A DNA stretch of 18,588 nt from Aliicoccus sp041838435 (lineage in GTDB: Bacteria; Bacillota; Bacilli; Staphylococcales; Salinicoccaceae). Below the pieces are notes generated by a model, which worked only from the letters and a program-made list of their open reading frames with translations, was not told the DNA's origin and made no database searches. The position numbers and the translations under genes are program-made. Below, piece by piece: positions 1 through 8,459 of this stretch; position 1 is the first letter of the stretch, and each line of letters opens with the position of its first letter. The stretch is from positions 1 to 18,588 of the forward strand of contig JBGYPO010000045.1 of NCBI GenBank assembly GCA_041838435.1, read 5' to 3'.

Positions 1-950
1 TAAAACCAGTTAAAATGATTGATTTGCAGCTTTTACCTGATACTTTAACAATTAAAGAATATGAAAAGTTTTTAAAATTAAAGCCATTCGGGCAGGGATT
101 CCAAGTACCGACAGTACTTGCACATGATACACGGATAGGTGAGATGCGCCGGGTTGGGAAAGATAAAAGCCATATTAAGATGCAGTTGCCATCCTTGGAC
201 TTAGATGTCATTGGTTTTGGCTTTGGTCACTTGGACGATGAACTCGACACAAATGATCACGTGCACCTAGTAGGCACGCTTAATATAAACCACTTCAACC
301 AAAGCCGTTCTTTGCAGTTGAACTTACAAGACTTCCGCATCGATCACGTTCAAATTATTGATATGCGCTCAAGGCGCAATCAGAATTTTAGTATGATATC
401 AAAAGATGAGGCGATATTTTTAATTAACGACGATAAAGAAAAGCTCGGCGAAAATTATTACTATTACGGCGAACAGTTGCCTTTCACAATGCACACGCTT
501 GTACTAAGAGATTTGCCTGTGGACGCAAAAGCACTTGAGGTATCATTAAAAGAACGGTATATTTCAAAAATGATTATTATTTTTAATCAGCAGAGAGAAT
601 TGTATTTTAGTGGTATTCCGACTCAGGCGTCTATCACGCAAGTGGATGACATTATAAATGCAGCTGAAGATGGTGCGATAGATTTAAAAATTCATGCGCC
701 GCATTTATCAAAAAAAGTAAGTGTTTCTATGGATGACTTAAAAATCATCACTGAAGTACTTGAAGATTTGAATCGCATGACGCTAAAAAATGGTATTATA
801 TATAAGGAAGATACAAAAGCTCCGCTCGACGTTGATGAATCGTTACATTACAAGAGGTTAAAACAACTCTTACATAGTGAAACACAGCTCAAAATGATTA
901 CCAATGAAGAGTTAAAGCAACACATGAATGCATTAATACAAGTTAGGTGA
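1..950 (+). CDS. recJ: RecJ single-strand 5'-3' exonuclease, C-terminal part (cut by window edge)
   Basis: The reading frame is open to the left edge (in-frame codons from position 3), so this is the 3' end of a longer gene and not a complete protein; the ATG at 15 is internal. About 315 residues are visible. The segment LKPFGQGFQVPTVL near the start matches the RecJ signature that ends the DHHA1 region, followed by an OB-fold-like stretch and then the extra C-terminal domain that Firmicutes RecJ proteins carry. The catalytic DHH motifs would lie upstream of the window. RecJ degrades single-stranded DNA 5'-3' in recombination and mismatch/base repair. The gene ends 7 nt before apt, so the two are probably cotranscribed. 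Identity rests on the short signature plus the downstream order apt-relA. Confidence 0.9.
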   Translation, partial: KPVKMIDLQLLPDTLTIKEYEKFLKLKPFGQGFQVPTVLAHDTRIGEMRRVGKDKSHIKMQLPSLDLDVIGFGFGHLDDELDTNDHVHLVGTLNINHFNQSRSLQLNLQDFRIDHVQIIDMRSRRNQNFSMISKDEAIFLINDDKEKLGENYYYYGEQLPFTMHTLVLRDLPVDAKALEVSLKERYISKMIIIFNQQRELYFSGIPTQASITQVDDIINAAEDGAIDLKIHAPHLSKKVSVSMDDLKIITEVLEDLNRMTLKNGIIYKEDTKAPLDVDESLHYKRLKQLLHSETQLKMITNEELKQHMNALIQVR

Positions 951-957
951 GAACATT

Positions 958-1476
958 ATGGATTTAAAACAGTATGTAACAGAAGTAGAAAATTGGCCAA
1001 AGCCAGGTGTGAGTTTCAAAGATATCACAACGATTATGGATGACGGTACTGCATATAAATATGCAACTGACCAAATCGTTCAATATGCAAAAGATAAAGA
1101 GGTTGATATTGTTGTAGGGCCGGAGGCACGTGGTTTCATTATTGGTTGCCCGGTAGCTTACAGCATGGGTATAGGATTTGCACCAGTACGTAAAAAAGAT
1201 AAACTGCCTCGTGAAGTGATCTCGTATGAATATGACTTAGAATACGGATCAAATGTATTAACAATGCACAAGGATGCTATCAAACCAGGTATGCGGGTAC
1301 TAATTACAGATGATTTGCTTGCAACAGGTGGTACAATCGAGGCGACAATACATCTTGTTGAAGCACTCGGTGGGATTGTTGTTGGACTCGCATTTTTAAT
1401 AGAGTTAAAATATTTAAATGGTATCGAAAAGCTTAAGGGTTATGATACTTTATCTCTAATTACTTATGATGAATAA
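958..1476 (+). CDS. apt: Adenine phosphoribosyltransferase
   Basis: 172 residues, the usual length for bacterial Apt. The PRPP-binding signature VLITDDLLATGGT lies around residues 115-127, and the VVGPEARGFI segment earlier in the chain is typical of this family. Apt salvages adenine by condensing it with PRPP to give AMP and pyrophosphate in the cytoplasm. The ATG follows a good ribosome site (AGGTGAG, about 944-955) that overlaps the end of recJ. A strong terminator lies 18 nt after the stop codon, so apt is the last gene of the recJ transcript. Its place directly before relA is conserved in staphylococci and links purine salvage with (p)ppGpp metabolism. Confidence 0.97.
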   Translation: MDLKQYVTEVENWPKPGVSFKDITTIMDDGTAYKYATDQIVQYAKDKEVDIVVGPEARGFIIGCPVAYSMGIGFAPVRKKDKLPREVISYEYDLEYGSNVLTMHKDAIKPGMRVLITDDLLATGGTIEATIHLVEALGGIVVGLAFLIELKYLNGIEKLKGYDTLSLITYDE

Positions 1477-1493
1477 TTGAGTTTATAAGCACG

Positions 1494-1537
1494 ACGTATT
1501 CTTAGCGCATTGAATGACTACAGAATACGTTTTTTTG
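1494..1537 (+). terminator. Rho-independent terminator after apt
   Basis: A perfect 9-bp stem, ACGTATTCT (1494-1502) with AGAATACGT (1522-1530), is followed by a run of T to 1537. It separates the recJ-apt transcript from relA. Confidence 0.85.
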
Positions 1538-1558
1538 TTACATCAAGTTAATCTTAAT

Positions 1559-1591
1559 TTGATATATTTGTTACAATTAATATAGTAGAAT
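1559..1591 (+). promoter_or_regulatory. Candidate promoter of relA
   Basis: TTGATA (1559-1564) lies 16 bp before TATAGT (1581-1586). A second possible -10, TAGAAT (1586-1591), overlaps it. The site is between the apt terminator and the relA ribosome site AAAGGAG (about 1609-1615). The choice between the two -10 elements is open. Confidence 0.5.
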
Positions 1592-1625
1592 GAATCTAAT
1601 ATTCAAGTAAAGGAGATGAAGGACA

Positions 1626-3800
1626 GTGGATAAAGAATATGCTTACTCGAAAGATAACGTAATAGAGTTATGTCAGACGTATATGAATCAAGACGATATC
1701 AGTATGTTAGAAAAAGCATATGAACTTGCAGAAAAAGCGCATGAAGGCCAATATCGTAAAAACGGTTTGCCATTTATCCTTCATCCAGTGCAAGTTGCCG
1801 GCATTCTTGCAGAACTAAAACTTGATGCAGCAACGATTGTTGCTGGTTTTTTACATGATGTTGTTGAAGATACAACGTATACATATGATGATCTTATTGA
1901 AATGTTCAATGAAGAGGTCGCAATTATCGTTGACGGTGTGACGAAGCTTGAACGCGTCAAGTTCCGTTCGCGTCAAGAGGAGCAGGCAGAAAATCACCGC
2001 AAGTTGTTCATTGCGATAGCGAAAGACATTCGAGTGATTCTTGTCAAACTTGCAGACCGTCTGCATAATATGCGCACACTTAAAGCGATGCCTGAAGATA
2101 AGCAAATTAGAATTTCACAAGAAACTTTAGAAATATACGCACCCCTTGCACATCGTCTTGGTATCTCGAGTATCAAATGGGAACTTGAGGATATTGCACT
2201 GCGCTACATCGATCCGCCAAACTATTTTAAAATCGTAAACTTAATGAAGAAGAAGCGCAGTGACCGCGAAGAAATTGTGGATGAAGCCATTGCTAAAATT
2301 AGAGCAGAGATAACGTCATCCAACATTAAAGGCGACTTGTCAGGACGACCAAAAAATATCTATTCTATTTATAAAAAAATGACGAAGCAGGGCAAGCAGT
2401 TTGAACAAATTTTCGACTTGCTTGCTGTTCGGGTACTTGTTGAAAATATTAAAGATTGTTACGCAGCACTCGGTGTAATACATACAATATGGCGTCCGAT
2501 GCCGGGACGCTTTAAAGACTATATTGCAATGCCGAAACCAAATATGTATCAATCACTCCATACAACAGTTGTTGGACCAAATGGTGATCCTTTGGAGATT
2601 CAAATCCGAACATATGAAATGCACGAGATAGCTGAGAACGGGGTTGCTGCACACTGGGCATATAAAGAAGGCACACAAGCGCAGCCTGAATCATTAGAAA
2701 GTCGTCTCACATGGTTTAAAGATCTTGTTGATAACCAGGCGACTACGCCGGATGCAGAAGAATTTATGGATGCACTCAAGATGGATTTACTCAGCGATAA
2801 GGTCTACGTGTTTACACCTGAAGGTGATGTCGTTGAATTACCTAAAGGTGCGGTACCGATTGATTTTGCATATCAAGTGCACAGTGAAGTCGGTAACAGT
2901 ATGATTGGCGCAAAGGTGAATGGTAATATCGTGACAATTGATTACGAACTTTCGACAGGCGACATAGTTGAAATACGTACAAGTAAGCAATCTTACGGAC
3001 CGAGTCGTGATTGGTTAAAACTCGTTAAGTCTTCGAGTGCCAAGAACAAAATCAAGGCATTCTTTAAGAAACAAGACCGAGAAAGCAACATCGAAAAAGG
3101 TCGATTTGGTATTGAAGCTGAAATTAAAGCACGTGGTTACAAAGTAGAAGATGCCTTTAGACCGACAAATATGAAATATGTACTGGATCGTTACAACATT
3201 GATAACGAAGAGGATCTCTTTGCAATGGTTGGTTTTGGTGGTACTACAGAGCAACAAGTTGTAAACAGGTTAACTGAAAAATTACGATTGTCAGAACCAA
3301 AATCAAATAACGTACAAAATATCGACCGCAGCCAATACTACAAAGAAATAAGTACAGAATCCGGTGTATATGTTGAAGGTATGGATAATCTAATGATTAC
3401 CTTATCAAAATGTTGCCATCCGGTACCTGGTGATGATATAAAAGGTTATATCACGAAGGGGCATGGTGTAAAAGTTCATGTAAGTACTTGTCCAAATATT
3501 CGTAATGAAACCGAACGTATAATCGATGTTGAATGGGTTAGAAATACAGATAAAGACCGTAAGTATCAAGTCGATTTAGAAGTGTCAGGTTATGACAGAG
3601 TCGGGCTTGTCAATGAGATATTAAATGTAATCTCAAGTGCAAAGTTTCCGATTACAAGCGTACATGGTAAAACAACTGATGATGCATATGCAATTATTAA
3701 TTTATCGGTAATGATAATGAATGTCTCTGATATTTATAAATTGGTCGAAAAAATTAAACAAATACCTGAGATCTACAGTGTAGAGAGAATTTTTAAGTGA
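1626..3800 (+). CDS. relA: Bifunctional (p)ppGpp synthetase/hydrolase (Rel)
   Basis: 724 residues, close to the S. aureus protein. It starts at a GTG preceded by AAAGGAG, and the N-terminus aligns with the staphylococcal start from memory. Hydrolase (HD) domain: H53, H77, D78 with the HDVVED motif, and D144 in KLADRLHNM. This is the full metal-binding set, so hydrolase should be active. Synthetase domain: D264 in FDLLAVRV, RFKDYIAMPKPNMYQSLH (about 295-312) and the EIQIRT motif near 324. The TGS domain follows at about 393-450, a zinc-finger-like CC/C region (SKCCHPVPGDD, about 595) and a C-terminal ACT domain (about 650-724). It makes and degrades the alarmone in the stringent response. Nine nt separate it from dtd. 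Confidence 0.98.
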   Translation: MDKEYAYSKDNVIELCQTYMNQDDISMLEKAYELAEKAHEGQYRKNGLPFILHPVQVAGILAELKLDAATIVAGFLHDVVEDTTYTYDDLIEMFNEEVAIIVDGVTKLERVKFRSRQEEQAENHRKLFIAIAKDIRVILVKLADRLHNMRTLKAMPEDKQIRISQETLEIYAPLAHRLGISSIKWELEDIALRYIDPPNYFKIVNLMKKKRSDREEIVDEAIAKIRAEITSSNIKGDLSGRPKNIYSIYKKMTKQGKQFEQIFDLLAVRVLVENIKDCYAALGVIHTIWRPMPGRFKDYIAMPKPNMYQSLHTTVVGPNGDPLEIQIRTYEMHEIAENGVAAHWAYKEGTQAQPESLESRLTWFKDLVDNQATTPDAEEFMDALKMDLLSDKVYVFTPEGDVVELPKGAVPIDFAYQVHSEVGNSMIGAKVNGNIVTIDYELSTGDIVEIRTSKQSYGPSRDWLKLVKSSSAKNKIKAFFKKQDRESNIEKGRFGIEAEIKARGYKVEDAFRPTNMKYVLDRYNIDNEEDLFAMVGFGGTTEQQVVNRLTEKLRLSEPKSNNVQNIDRSQYYKEISTESGVYVEGMDNLMITLSKCCHPVPGDDIKGYITKGHGVKVHVSTCPNIRNETERIIDVEWVRNTDKDRKYQVDLEVSGYDRVGLVNEILNVISSAKFPITSVHGKTTDDAYAIINLSVMIMNVSDIYKLVEKIKQIPEIYSVERIFK

Positions 3801-3809
3801 GGATAAATC

Positions 3810-4262
3810 ATGAAGGTGGTATTGCAAAAAGTTTCAAAAGCACAAGTTGAATGTAACGGCGAAACACGCGCAATTGAAAAAGGTTATTGCCTGCTTGTTG
3901 GAGTCAGTCATGACTCTACGATTAATGACGCGTTAAAGCTTGCTGAAAAAATAGCAGCAAGTCGCAACTTTGAAGATGAGCAGGGCAAAATTAATAAATC
4001 CATACAATCAGTTGACGGAGAAATATTAAGCATTTCTCAATTTACATTGTATGCAGATGTTAAAAAAGGCAATCGTCCATCGTTTACGAAATCTGCAAAA
4101 CAAGACCATGCACTTGAATTATACAACCGTTTTAATGAACACTTAAGACAACAGGGATTACATGTAAAAGAAGGTTTCTTTGGTGAGATGATGAATGTCA
4201 CATTGTGTAACGAGGGGCCAATTACAATCATCTATGAATCAGTAGGCGGGAGTATTGTGTGA
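3810..4262 (+). CDS. dtd: D-aminoacyl-tRNA deacylase
   Basis: 150 residues, the family's usual size. The two signature motifs of the DTD fold are present: SQFTLYAD near residues 75-82 and NEGPITI near 135-141 (a variant of the usual NxGPVT), which together form the cross-subunit chiral pocket of the homodimer. The enzyme hydrolyses D-amino acids (and glycine mischarged on tRNA-Ala) from tRNA in the cytoplasm. The start ATG follows GTGAGGAT at the end of relA, indicating translation from the relA message. The stop codon overlaps the lytH start by one base (TGATG), consistent with translational coupling. Confidence 0.96.
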   Translation: MKVVLQKVSKAQVECNGETRAIEKGYCLLVGVSHDSTINDALKLAEKIAASRNFEDEQGKINKSIQSVDGEILSISQFTLYADVKKGNRPSFTKSAKQDHALELYNRFNEHLRQQGLHVKEGFFGEMMNVTLCNEGPITIIYESVGGSIV

Positions 4263-5077
4263 TGGAAAAATTTAAGATGTATTTTTTAAATACAGTAAAA
4301 TTTGTTTGGAAGTTGTTACAAGAACTGTTTAAGTACTTAATGATTGGCGCACGCCACTCACTGCGTTTTCTAAATGCAAAAAAACATTTATATATCGTGC
4401 CTTTATTTTATCTATTATTATCAGCAGTAATCATTATTATTTCAATTCAAGTATATCAGCGTTATATATCTATCGATTATGAAGATACAATTACGATGGA
4501 CTTCTCAAACATTGGAGAAGTTTCTGAAGAATCTGCAATAGATTTGCCAGAATATAACCTGAATGGTTTGCGAGTCGTCATTGATCCGGGACATGGCGGT
4601 TATGACCCCGGTGCCATAAGTTCAAGTGGGGAACTGGAAGAAAATATCGTCTATGAATATGCAGATGCTCTGCGTAACCGATTAGAAAGCAGCAATGCAG
4701 AGGTGACACTGACGCGCGGATATGGTGAATCAGCAGAATTAAATGCGCGTGCCATTGAAGGTGATGTGTTTATCAGCTTACACAGTGATACGTTTGAAGA
4801 GCCATCTATTAATGGTTTCACGGTACACTATGCACATGATTTTCAAATTCAACTGGCAGAAAATATGGTTGAAGGTATGAATGAGTATTCTCCAATGTAT
4901 GCACGTGGTATTCGTGAAAATGGCTATCAGGTCGTAAGACAAATTGATTACCCGGGCGTGCTCGTCGAACTTGGTTATTTAAGTAATCCAATTGATGATT
5001 ACATTTTATACTCGTATGAATATAAAGATGAAATTGTCGAAGGTTTAATTAAAGGTATTGCACTCTATGCAAATTAG
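4262..5077 (+). CDS. lytH: Membrane-anchored N-acetylmuramoyl-L-alanine amidase LytH
   Basis: 271 residues from the ATG at 4262, which overlaps the dtd stop. A GTG one codon earlier (4259) is the alternative start. A short cytoplasmic N-terminus is followed by one membrane segment (about residues 43-65, rich in L/I/V), then an extracellular linker and an Amidase_3 zinc domain (about 103-271). Candidate zinc ligands are H111 in IDPGHGGYDPG, E126 in the EEN stretch and H174 in ISLHSD; the catalytic Glu is probably E236 in VLVELGYLSN. LytH removes stem peptides from membrane-proximal peptidoglycan; in S. aureus it works with a polytopic membrane partner (ActH), which is not in this window. It is the last gene of the relA group; the next promoter starts 5 nt after its stop. 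Confidence 0.93.
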   Translation: MEKFKMYFLNTVKFVWKLLQELFKYLMIGARHSLRFLNAKKHLYIVPLFYLLLSAVIIIISIQVYQRYISIDYEDTITMDFSNIGEVSEESAIDLPEYNLNGLRVVIDPGHGGYDPGAISSSGELEENIVYEYADALRNRLESSNAEVTLTRGYGESAELNARAIEGDVFISLHSDTFEEPSINGFTVHYAHDFQIQLAENMVEGMNEYSPMYARGIRENGYQVVRQIDYPGVLVELGYLSNPIDDYILYSYEYKDEIVEGLIKGIALYAN

Positions 5078-5081
5078 ATAC

Positions 5082-5110
5082 TTGACGCTTTATAAAAATG
5101 TCATTATGAT
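5082..5110 (+). promoter_or_regulatory. Promoter of the hisS-aspS operon
   Basis: TTGACG (5082-5087), a 17-bp spacer, then TATGAT (5105-5110), close to the sigma-A consensus. It drives the T-box leader that follows and starts immediately after the lytH stop codon. Confidence 0.8.
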
Positions 5111-5116
5111 TAGATT

Positions 5117-5345
5117 ATTAAATAACATTCATGCAATGCAGATATGAGCAAACACTTTTCAGAGAATCTTACACATGGTGGGAGTAAGATAGGTTAACTT
5201 ATTGAGACACATTGCGCAATATGAATCGGTGACAACCGTTATTATGTATGAAGCACGTATTCTTACGTGAATTAGGGTGGTACCACGATATATTCGTCCC
5301 TTATGTCTATTACTTAGGCATAAGGGACTTTTTTATATATAAAAC
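5117..5345 (+). ncRNA. T-box riboswitch leader controlling hisS-aspS
   Basis: The conserved T-box AGGGTGGTACCACG lies at 5274-5287, with the tRNA-acceptor-binding bulge TGGT at 5278-5281. The competing terminator is GTCCCTTATG (5296-5305) pairing perfectly with CATAAGGGAC (5319-5328), followed by a T run. Stem I has a basal helix GCAATG (5133-5138) with CATTGC (5210-5215), an AGAGAA element (5161-5166) and a GGTGGGAG distal loop region (5178-5185). The specifier loop reads GACAC at 5206-5210, giving GAC (Asp, 5206-5208) and an overlapping CAC (His, 5208-5210). Uncharged tRNA should stabilise the antiterminator and allow transcription of the two synthetase genes. Outer limits are approximate. 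Confidence 0.95.
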
Positions 5346-5358
5346 AGGAGGTTTTTAG

Positions 5359-6624
5359 ATGATTCAATTACCAAAAGGCACACAAGATATTTTACCAGGC
5401 GAGATTTATAAGTGGCACTTTATCGAAGAAAAACTACGTGAAATTTCAACAGCATTTAATTTTAAAGAGATTCGCACACCGATGTTTGAGGATACGAATC
5501 TGTTCGTGCGCGCTGTCGGCGGCTCAACGGATATCGTTAATAAGGAAATGTATTCGTTCGAAGATAAAGGTGGACGTAACATTACATTAAAGCCAGAGGG
5601 AACTGCACCTGTTGTCCGCAGTTACATCGAAAATAAAATGCAGCATAATGTAGAACAGCCAGTAAAAGTGTATTATATTGCGCCAATGTTTCGTTATGAG
5701 CGTCAACAAAAAGGGCGTTATCGCCAGTTTGTGCAGTATGGTGTAGAGACGATTGGTGTTGAAAATCCGCTAGCAGATGTTGAAGTCATCAGTTTAGCGA
5801 TGCATTTTTATCAGTCGCTTGGGTTAAAAAGCATCAAGCTGTATATCAACAGTATCGGTGATATTAATTCTAGACAGGAATATAATGCAGCACTCGTAGA
5901 ACACTTTAAGCCGAGAATTGATGAATTTTGTGAGGATTGTCAGACGCGTATCGACACAAATCCAATGCGTATTCTTGACTGTAAAAAGGACCGAGATCAC
6001 GCGCTGATTCAGAATGCACCGAATATTTATGATTATTTAAATGATGGATCAAAAGTATATTTCGAATCAGTTAAACAAGGTCTAGATGCTATCGGAATTG
6101 CTTACGAAGTCGACTATAACTTAGTACGCGGACTTGATTATTATACGCATACAGCGTTTGAGATTATGAGTGAAGCTGAAGGATTTGGTGCGATCACAAC
6201 ATTATGTGGTGGGGGTCGTTATAACGGGTTACTCGAGATGTTAGATGGTCCGAGTGAAACTGGCATAGGCTTTGGTCTAAGTATCGAACGTGTGATTTTA
6301 GCTTTAGAAGCCGAAGGCATTGAAATAGAAGCGCCAGAGGGACTTGATTTATACATTTGTACGCTCGATGATAATGCACGTCAAAAAGCTTCAGAACTGC
6401 TGTTCACATTGCGTCAAGACAATTTATCAGTGGACACGGATTATAAATCACGCAAGTTAAAAGCACAGATGAAAGATGCAGATAGACGCGGTGCGAAATT
6501 TACAATTGTACTTGGTGAGAATGAAGTATCTTCTAACCAAGTCGAACTTAAAAATCAAGCGACACGTGAAAGTGTGACGGTATCGCTTGATGCATTATCA
6601 CAACACATCAAGGAGGTCATTTAA
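5359..6624 (+). CDS. hisS: Histidyl-tRNA synthetase
   Basis: 421 residues, the usual bacterial length. It is a class II synthetase with motif 1 region RTPMFED, motif 2 in APMFRYERQQKGRYRQF (about 110-126), the HisRS-specific LVRGLDYYTHTAFEI (about 255-269) and motif 3 GIGFGLSIERVI (about 304-315), followed by the C-terminal anticodon-binding domain. It attaches histidine to tRNA-His in the cytoplasm. Start chosen at the ATG after AGGAGG (5347-5352). The stop codon is immediately followed by the aspS ATG, so the pair forms one operon under the T-box leader. Confidence 0.98.
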   Translation: MIQLPKGTQDILPGEIYKWHFIEEKLREISTAFNFKEIRTPMFEDTNLFVRAVGGSTDIVNKEMYSFEDKGGRNITLKPEGTAPVVRSYIENKMQHNVEQPVKVYYIAPMFRYERQQKGRYRQFVQYGVETIGVENPLADVEVISLAMHFYQSLGLKSIKLYINSIGDINSRQEYNAALVEHFKPRIDEFCEDCQTRIDTNPMRILDCKKDRDHALIQNAPNIYDYLNDGSKVYFESVKQGLDAIGIAYEVDYNLVRGLDYYTHTAFEIMSEAEGFGAITTLCGGGRYNGLLEMLDGPSETGIGFGLSIERVILALEAEGIEIEAPEGLDLYICTLDDNARQKASELLFTLRQDNLSVDTDYKSRKLKAQMKDADRRGAKFTIVLGENEVSSNQVELKNQATRESVTVSLDALSQHIKEVI

Positions 6625-8382
6625 ATGAGAGAATACGCTGCATCAATTACAAAAGAGAAAATTAATGAAACTGTAGAATTAAAAGGCTGGGTTCAAAAGC
6701 GTCGTGACTTAGGCGGTTTGATTTTTATCGATTTAAAAGACAAATCAGGCTTAATTCAAATTGTAGTCAATCCTGAAACATCACCTGAAGCACTTAGCGT
6801 CGCAGACAGTGTGCGAACGAGTTACGTTATTCATGTTAAAGGAACGGTACTTGGACGCGAAGAAAATCAAATTAACAAGAATTTAAAAAGTGGAGAAATT
6901 GAAGTCAATGCAACAGATATAAGCATTTTATCGAAGGCAATGACACCGCCAATTTCACCACTCGATACAGATGTATCAGAAGAGAACCGATTAAAATATC
7001 GTTATTTAGATTTGCGTGCAAACCACTTACAGGAAATACTGCGTATGCGTCATCAGTTAACACGTGCATTCCGCACCTTCTTGGATGATGCAGATTTTGT
7101 CGATATCGAAACGCCGGTATTATCAAAATCGACACCAGAGGGCGCGCGTGACTACCTTGTCCCGTCAAGAGTCCATGAAGGTGAATTTTACGCATTGCCA
7201 CAGTCACCACAGCTATTTAAACAACTATTAATGGTGTCTGGCTTTGAACAGTATTATCAAATCGTAAAGTGTTTCCGTGATGAAGACTTGCGAGCGGACC
7301 GTCAGCCGGAGTTCACGCAAGTGGATATTGAGATGTCATTTGTTGACGAGGAAGATGTTATTGAAATGAATGAGCGCTTGATTGCCTACATCATGAAGAC
7401 GGTTAAAGGTGTTGATATTACACTGCCTTTACCACGTATGACGTATGACGATGCGATGAATTACTACGGTGTCGATAAGCCGGATACTCGCTTCGATTTA
7501 AAGTTAAAAGACGTATCGGACTTTTCTGAGAACGTTGACTTTAAAGTATTCAAATCAACAGTAGATAACGGCGGGGCAGTTAAGTCAATCGTTATTAAAA
7601 ACGAAGCGGATAATTATTCTAGAAAAGATATTGATAAGTTAGAAGCATTCACGAAAAACTACGGTGCTAAAGGTCTCGCATGGATGAAGTTTAAAGACGG
7701 CGCACTCACGGGTCCAATTGCGAAGTTCTTTAATGAAGAAGAAGAGAGCAATCTTATTGAACTGCTTAACTTAGAAGAGAATGACCTCGCAGTATTCGTT
7801 GCTGATAAAAAAGATGTCGTGCATGCTGCACTTGGACAGCTGCGTAATAAGCTGGGTAAAGACTTAAACTTAACAGACAAAGATGCGTTCAATTTCCTAT
7901 GGGTGACAGATTGGCCACTGCTTGAATATGATGAAGAACAAGGGCGCTACTTTGCAGCTCACCATCCATTCACTTCACCACAAGATGCCGATCTGGAAAA
8001 ATTAAATGAAGCGCCTGAAACAGTTAAAGCAAAAGCATATGATATTGTGTTAAATGGATACGAACTCGGTGGCGGATCTATCCGTATTCATAACAATGAG
8101 TTACAAGAGACAATGTTCAAAGTGCTTGGATTTACAGAAGAAGAAGTAGAAGAACAATTTGGCTTCTTCACAGAAGCACTGCGTTACGGTACACCACCAC
8201 ATGGCGGTATCGCTTATGGGCTTGACCGCTTTGTGATGTTACTTGCCGGCACAGACAATATCCGTGACGTCATTGCATTCCCGAAAACGGCATCGGCGTC
8301 AGATCTGATGATGGATGCACCATCACCGGTAGATGCGGCGCAACTCGACGAACTTAGTTTATCAGTTAAGAAAGAGGACTAA
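6625..8382 (+). CDS. aspS: Aspartyl-tRNA synthetase
   Basis: 585 residues with the bacterial architecture: an OB-fold anticodon-binding domain at the N-terminus (GWVQKRRDLGGLIFIDL, 21-37), the class II core with motif 2 (FRDEDLRADRQPEFTQ, about 217-232), an inserted GAD domain around 280-420, and GGGSIRIH plus motif 3 GIAYGLDRFVMLLAG near the C-terminus. Residue 29 is Leu in the RRDLGG loop, a position where Leu goes with tRNA-Asp-discriminating enzymes and His with relaxed ones (family knowledge). This suggests a discriminating AspRS. The ribosome site AAGGAGG lies inside the end of hisS, and the start codon abuts the hisS stop. No terminator is evident before frnE. Confidence 0.98.
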   Translation: MREYAASITKEKINETVELKGWVQKRRDLGGLIFIDLKDKSGLIQIVVNPETSPEALSVADSVRTSYVIHVKGTVLGREENQINKNLKSGEIEVNATDISILSKAMTPPISPLDTDVSEENRLKYRYLDLRANHLQEILRMRHQLTRAFRTFLDDADFVDIETPVLSKSTPEGARDYLVPSRVHEGEFYALPQSPQLFKQLLMVSGFEQYYQIVKCFRDEDLRADRQPEFTQVDIEMSFVDEEDVIEMNERLIAYIMKTVKGVDITLPLPRMTYDDAMNYYGVDKPDTRFDLKLKDVSDFSENVDFKVFKSTVDNGGAVKSIVIKNEADNYSRKDIDKLEAFTKNYGAKGLAWMKFKDGALTGPIAKFFNEEEESNLIELLNLEENDLAVFVADKKDVVHAALGQLRNKLGKDLNLTDKDAFNFLWVTDWPLLEYDEEQGRYFAAHHPFTSPQDADLEKLNEAPETVKAKAYDIVLNGYELGGGSIRIHNNELQETMFKVLGFTEEEVEEQFGFFTEALRYGTPPHGGIAYGLDRFVMLLAGTDNIRDVIAFPKTASASDLMMDAPSPVDAAQLDELSLSVKKED

Positions 8383-8459
8383 ACATATCATTGGTTGACA
8401 CCATGTCTTTCATGTAAAATTAAAATAAGTAAAATATAGGCATATTGAGGAGAGACATA

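Noticed and set aside
1851..3257. Several minus-strand ORFs inside relA, and similar ones inside hisS, aspS, rarA and the UbiB-like gene
   Set aside because: They lie within well-supported genes, lack ribosome sites and show no recognisable domain, so they are frame shadows.
8445..8459. TTG start of the FrnE-like protein
   Set aside because: The TTG lies at the ribosome site GAGGAGAG itself; the ATG at 8460 is correctly spaced and starts the conserved fold directly.
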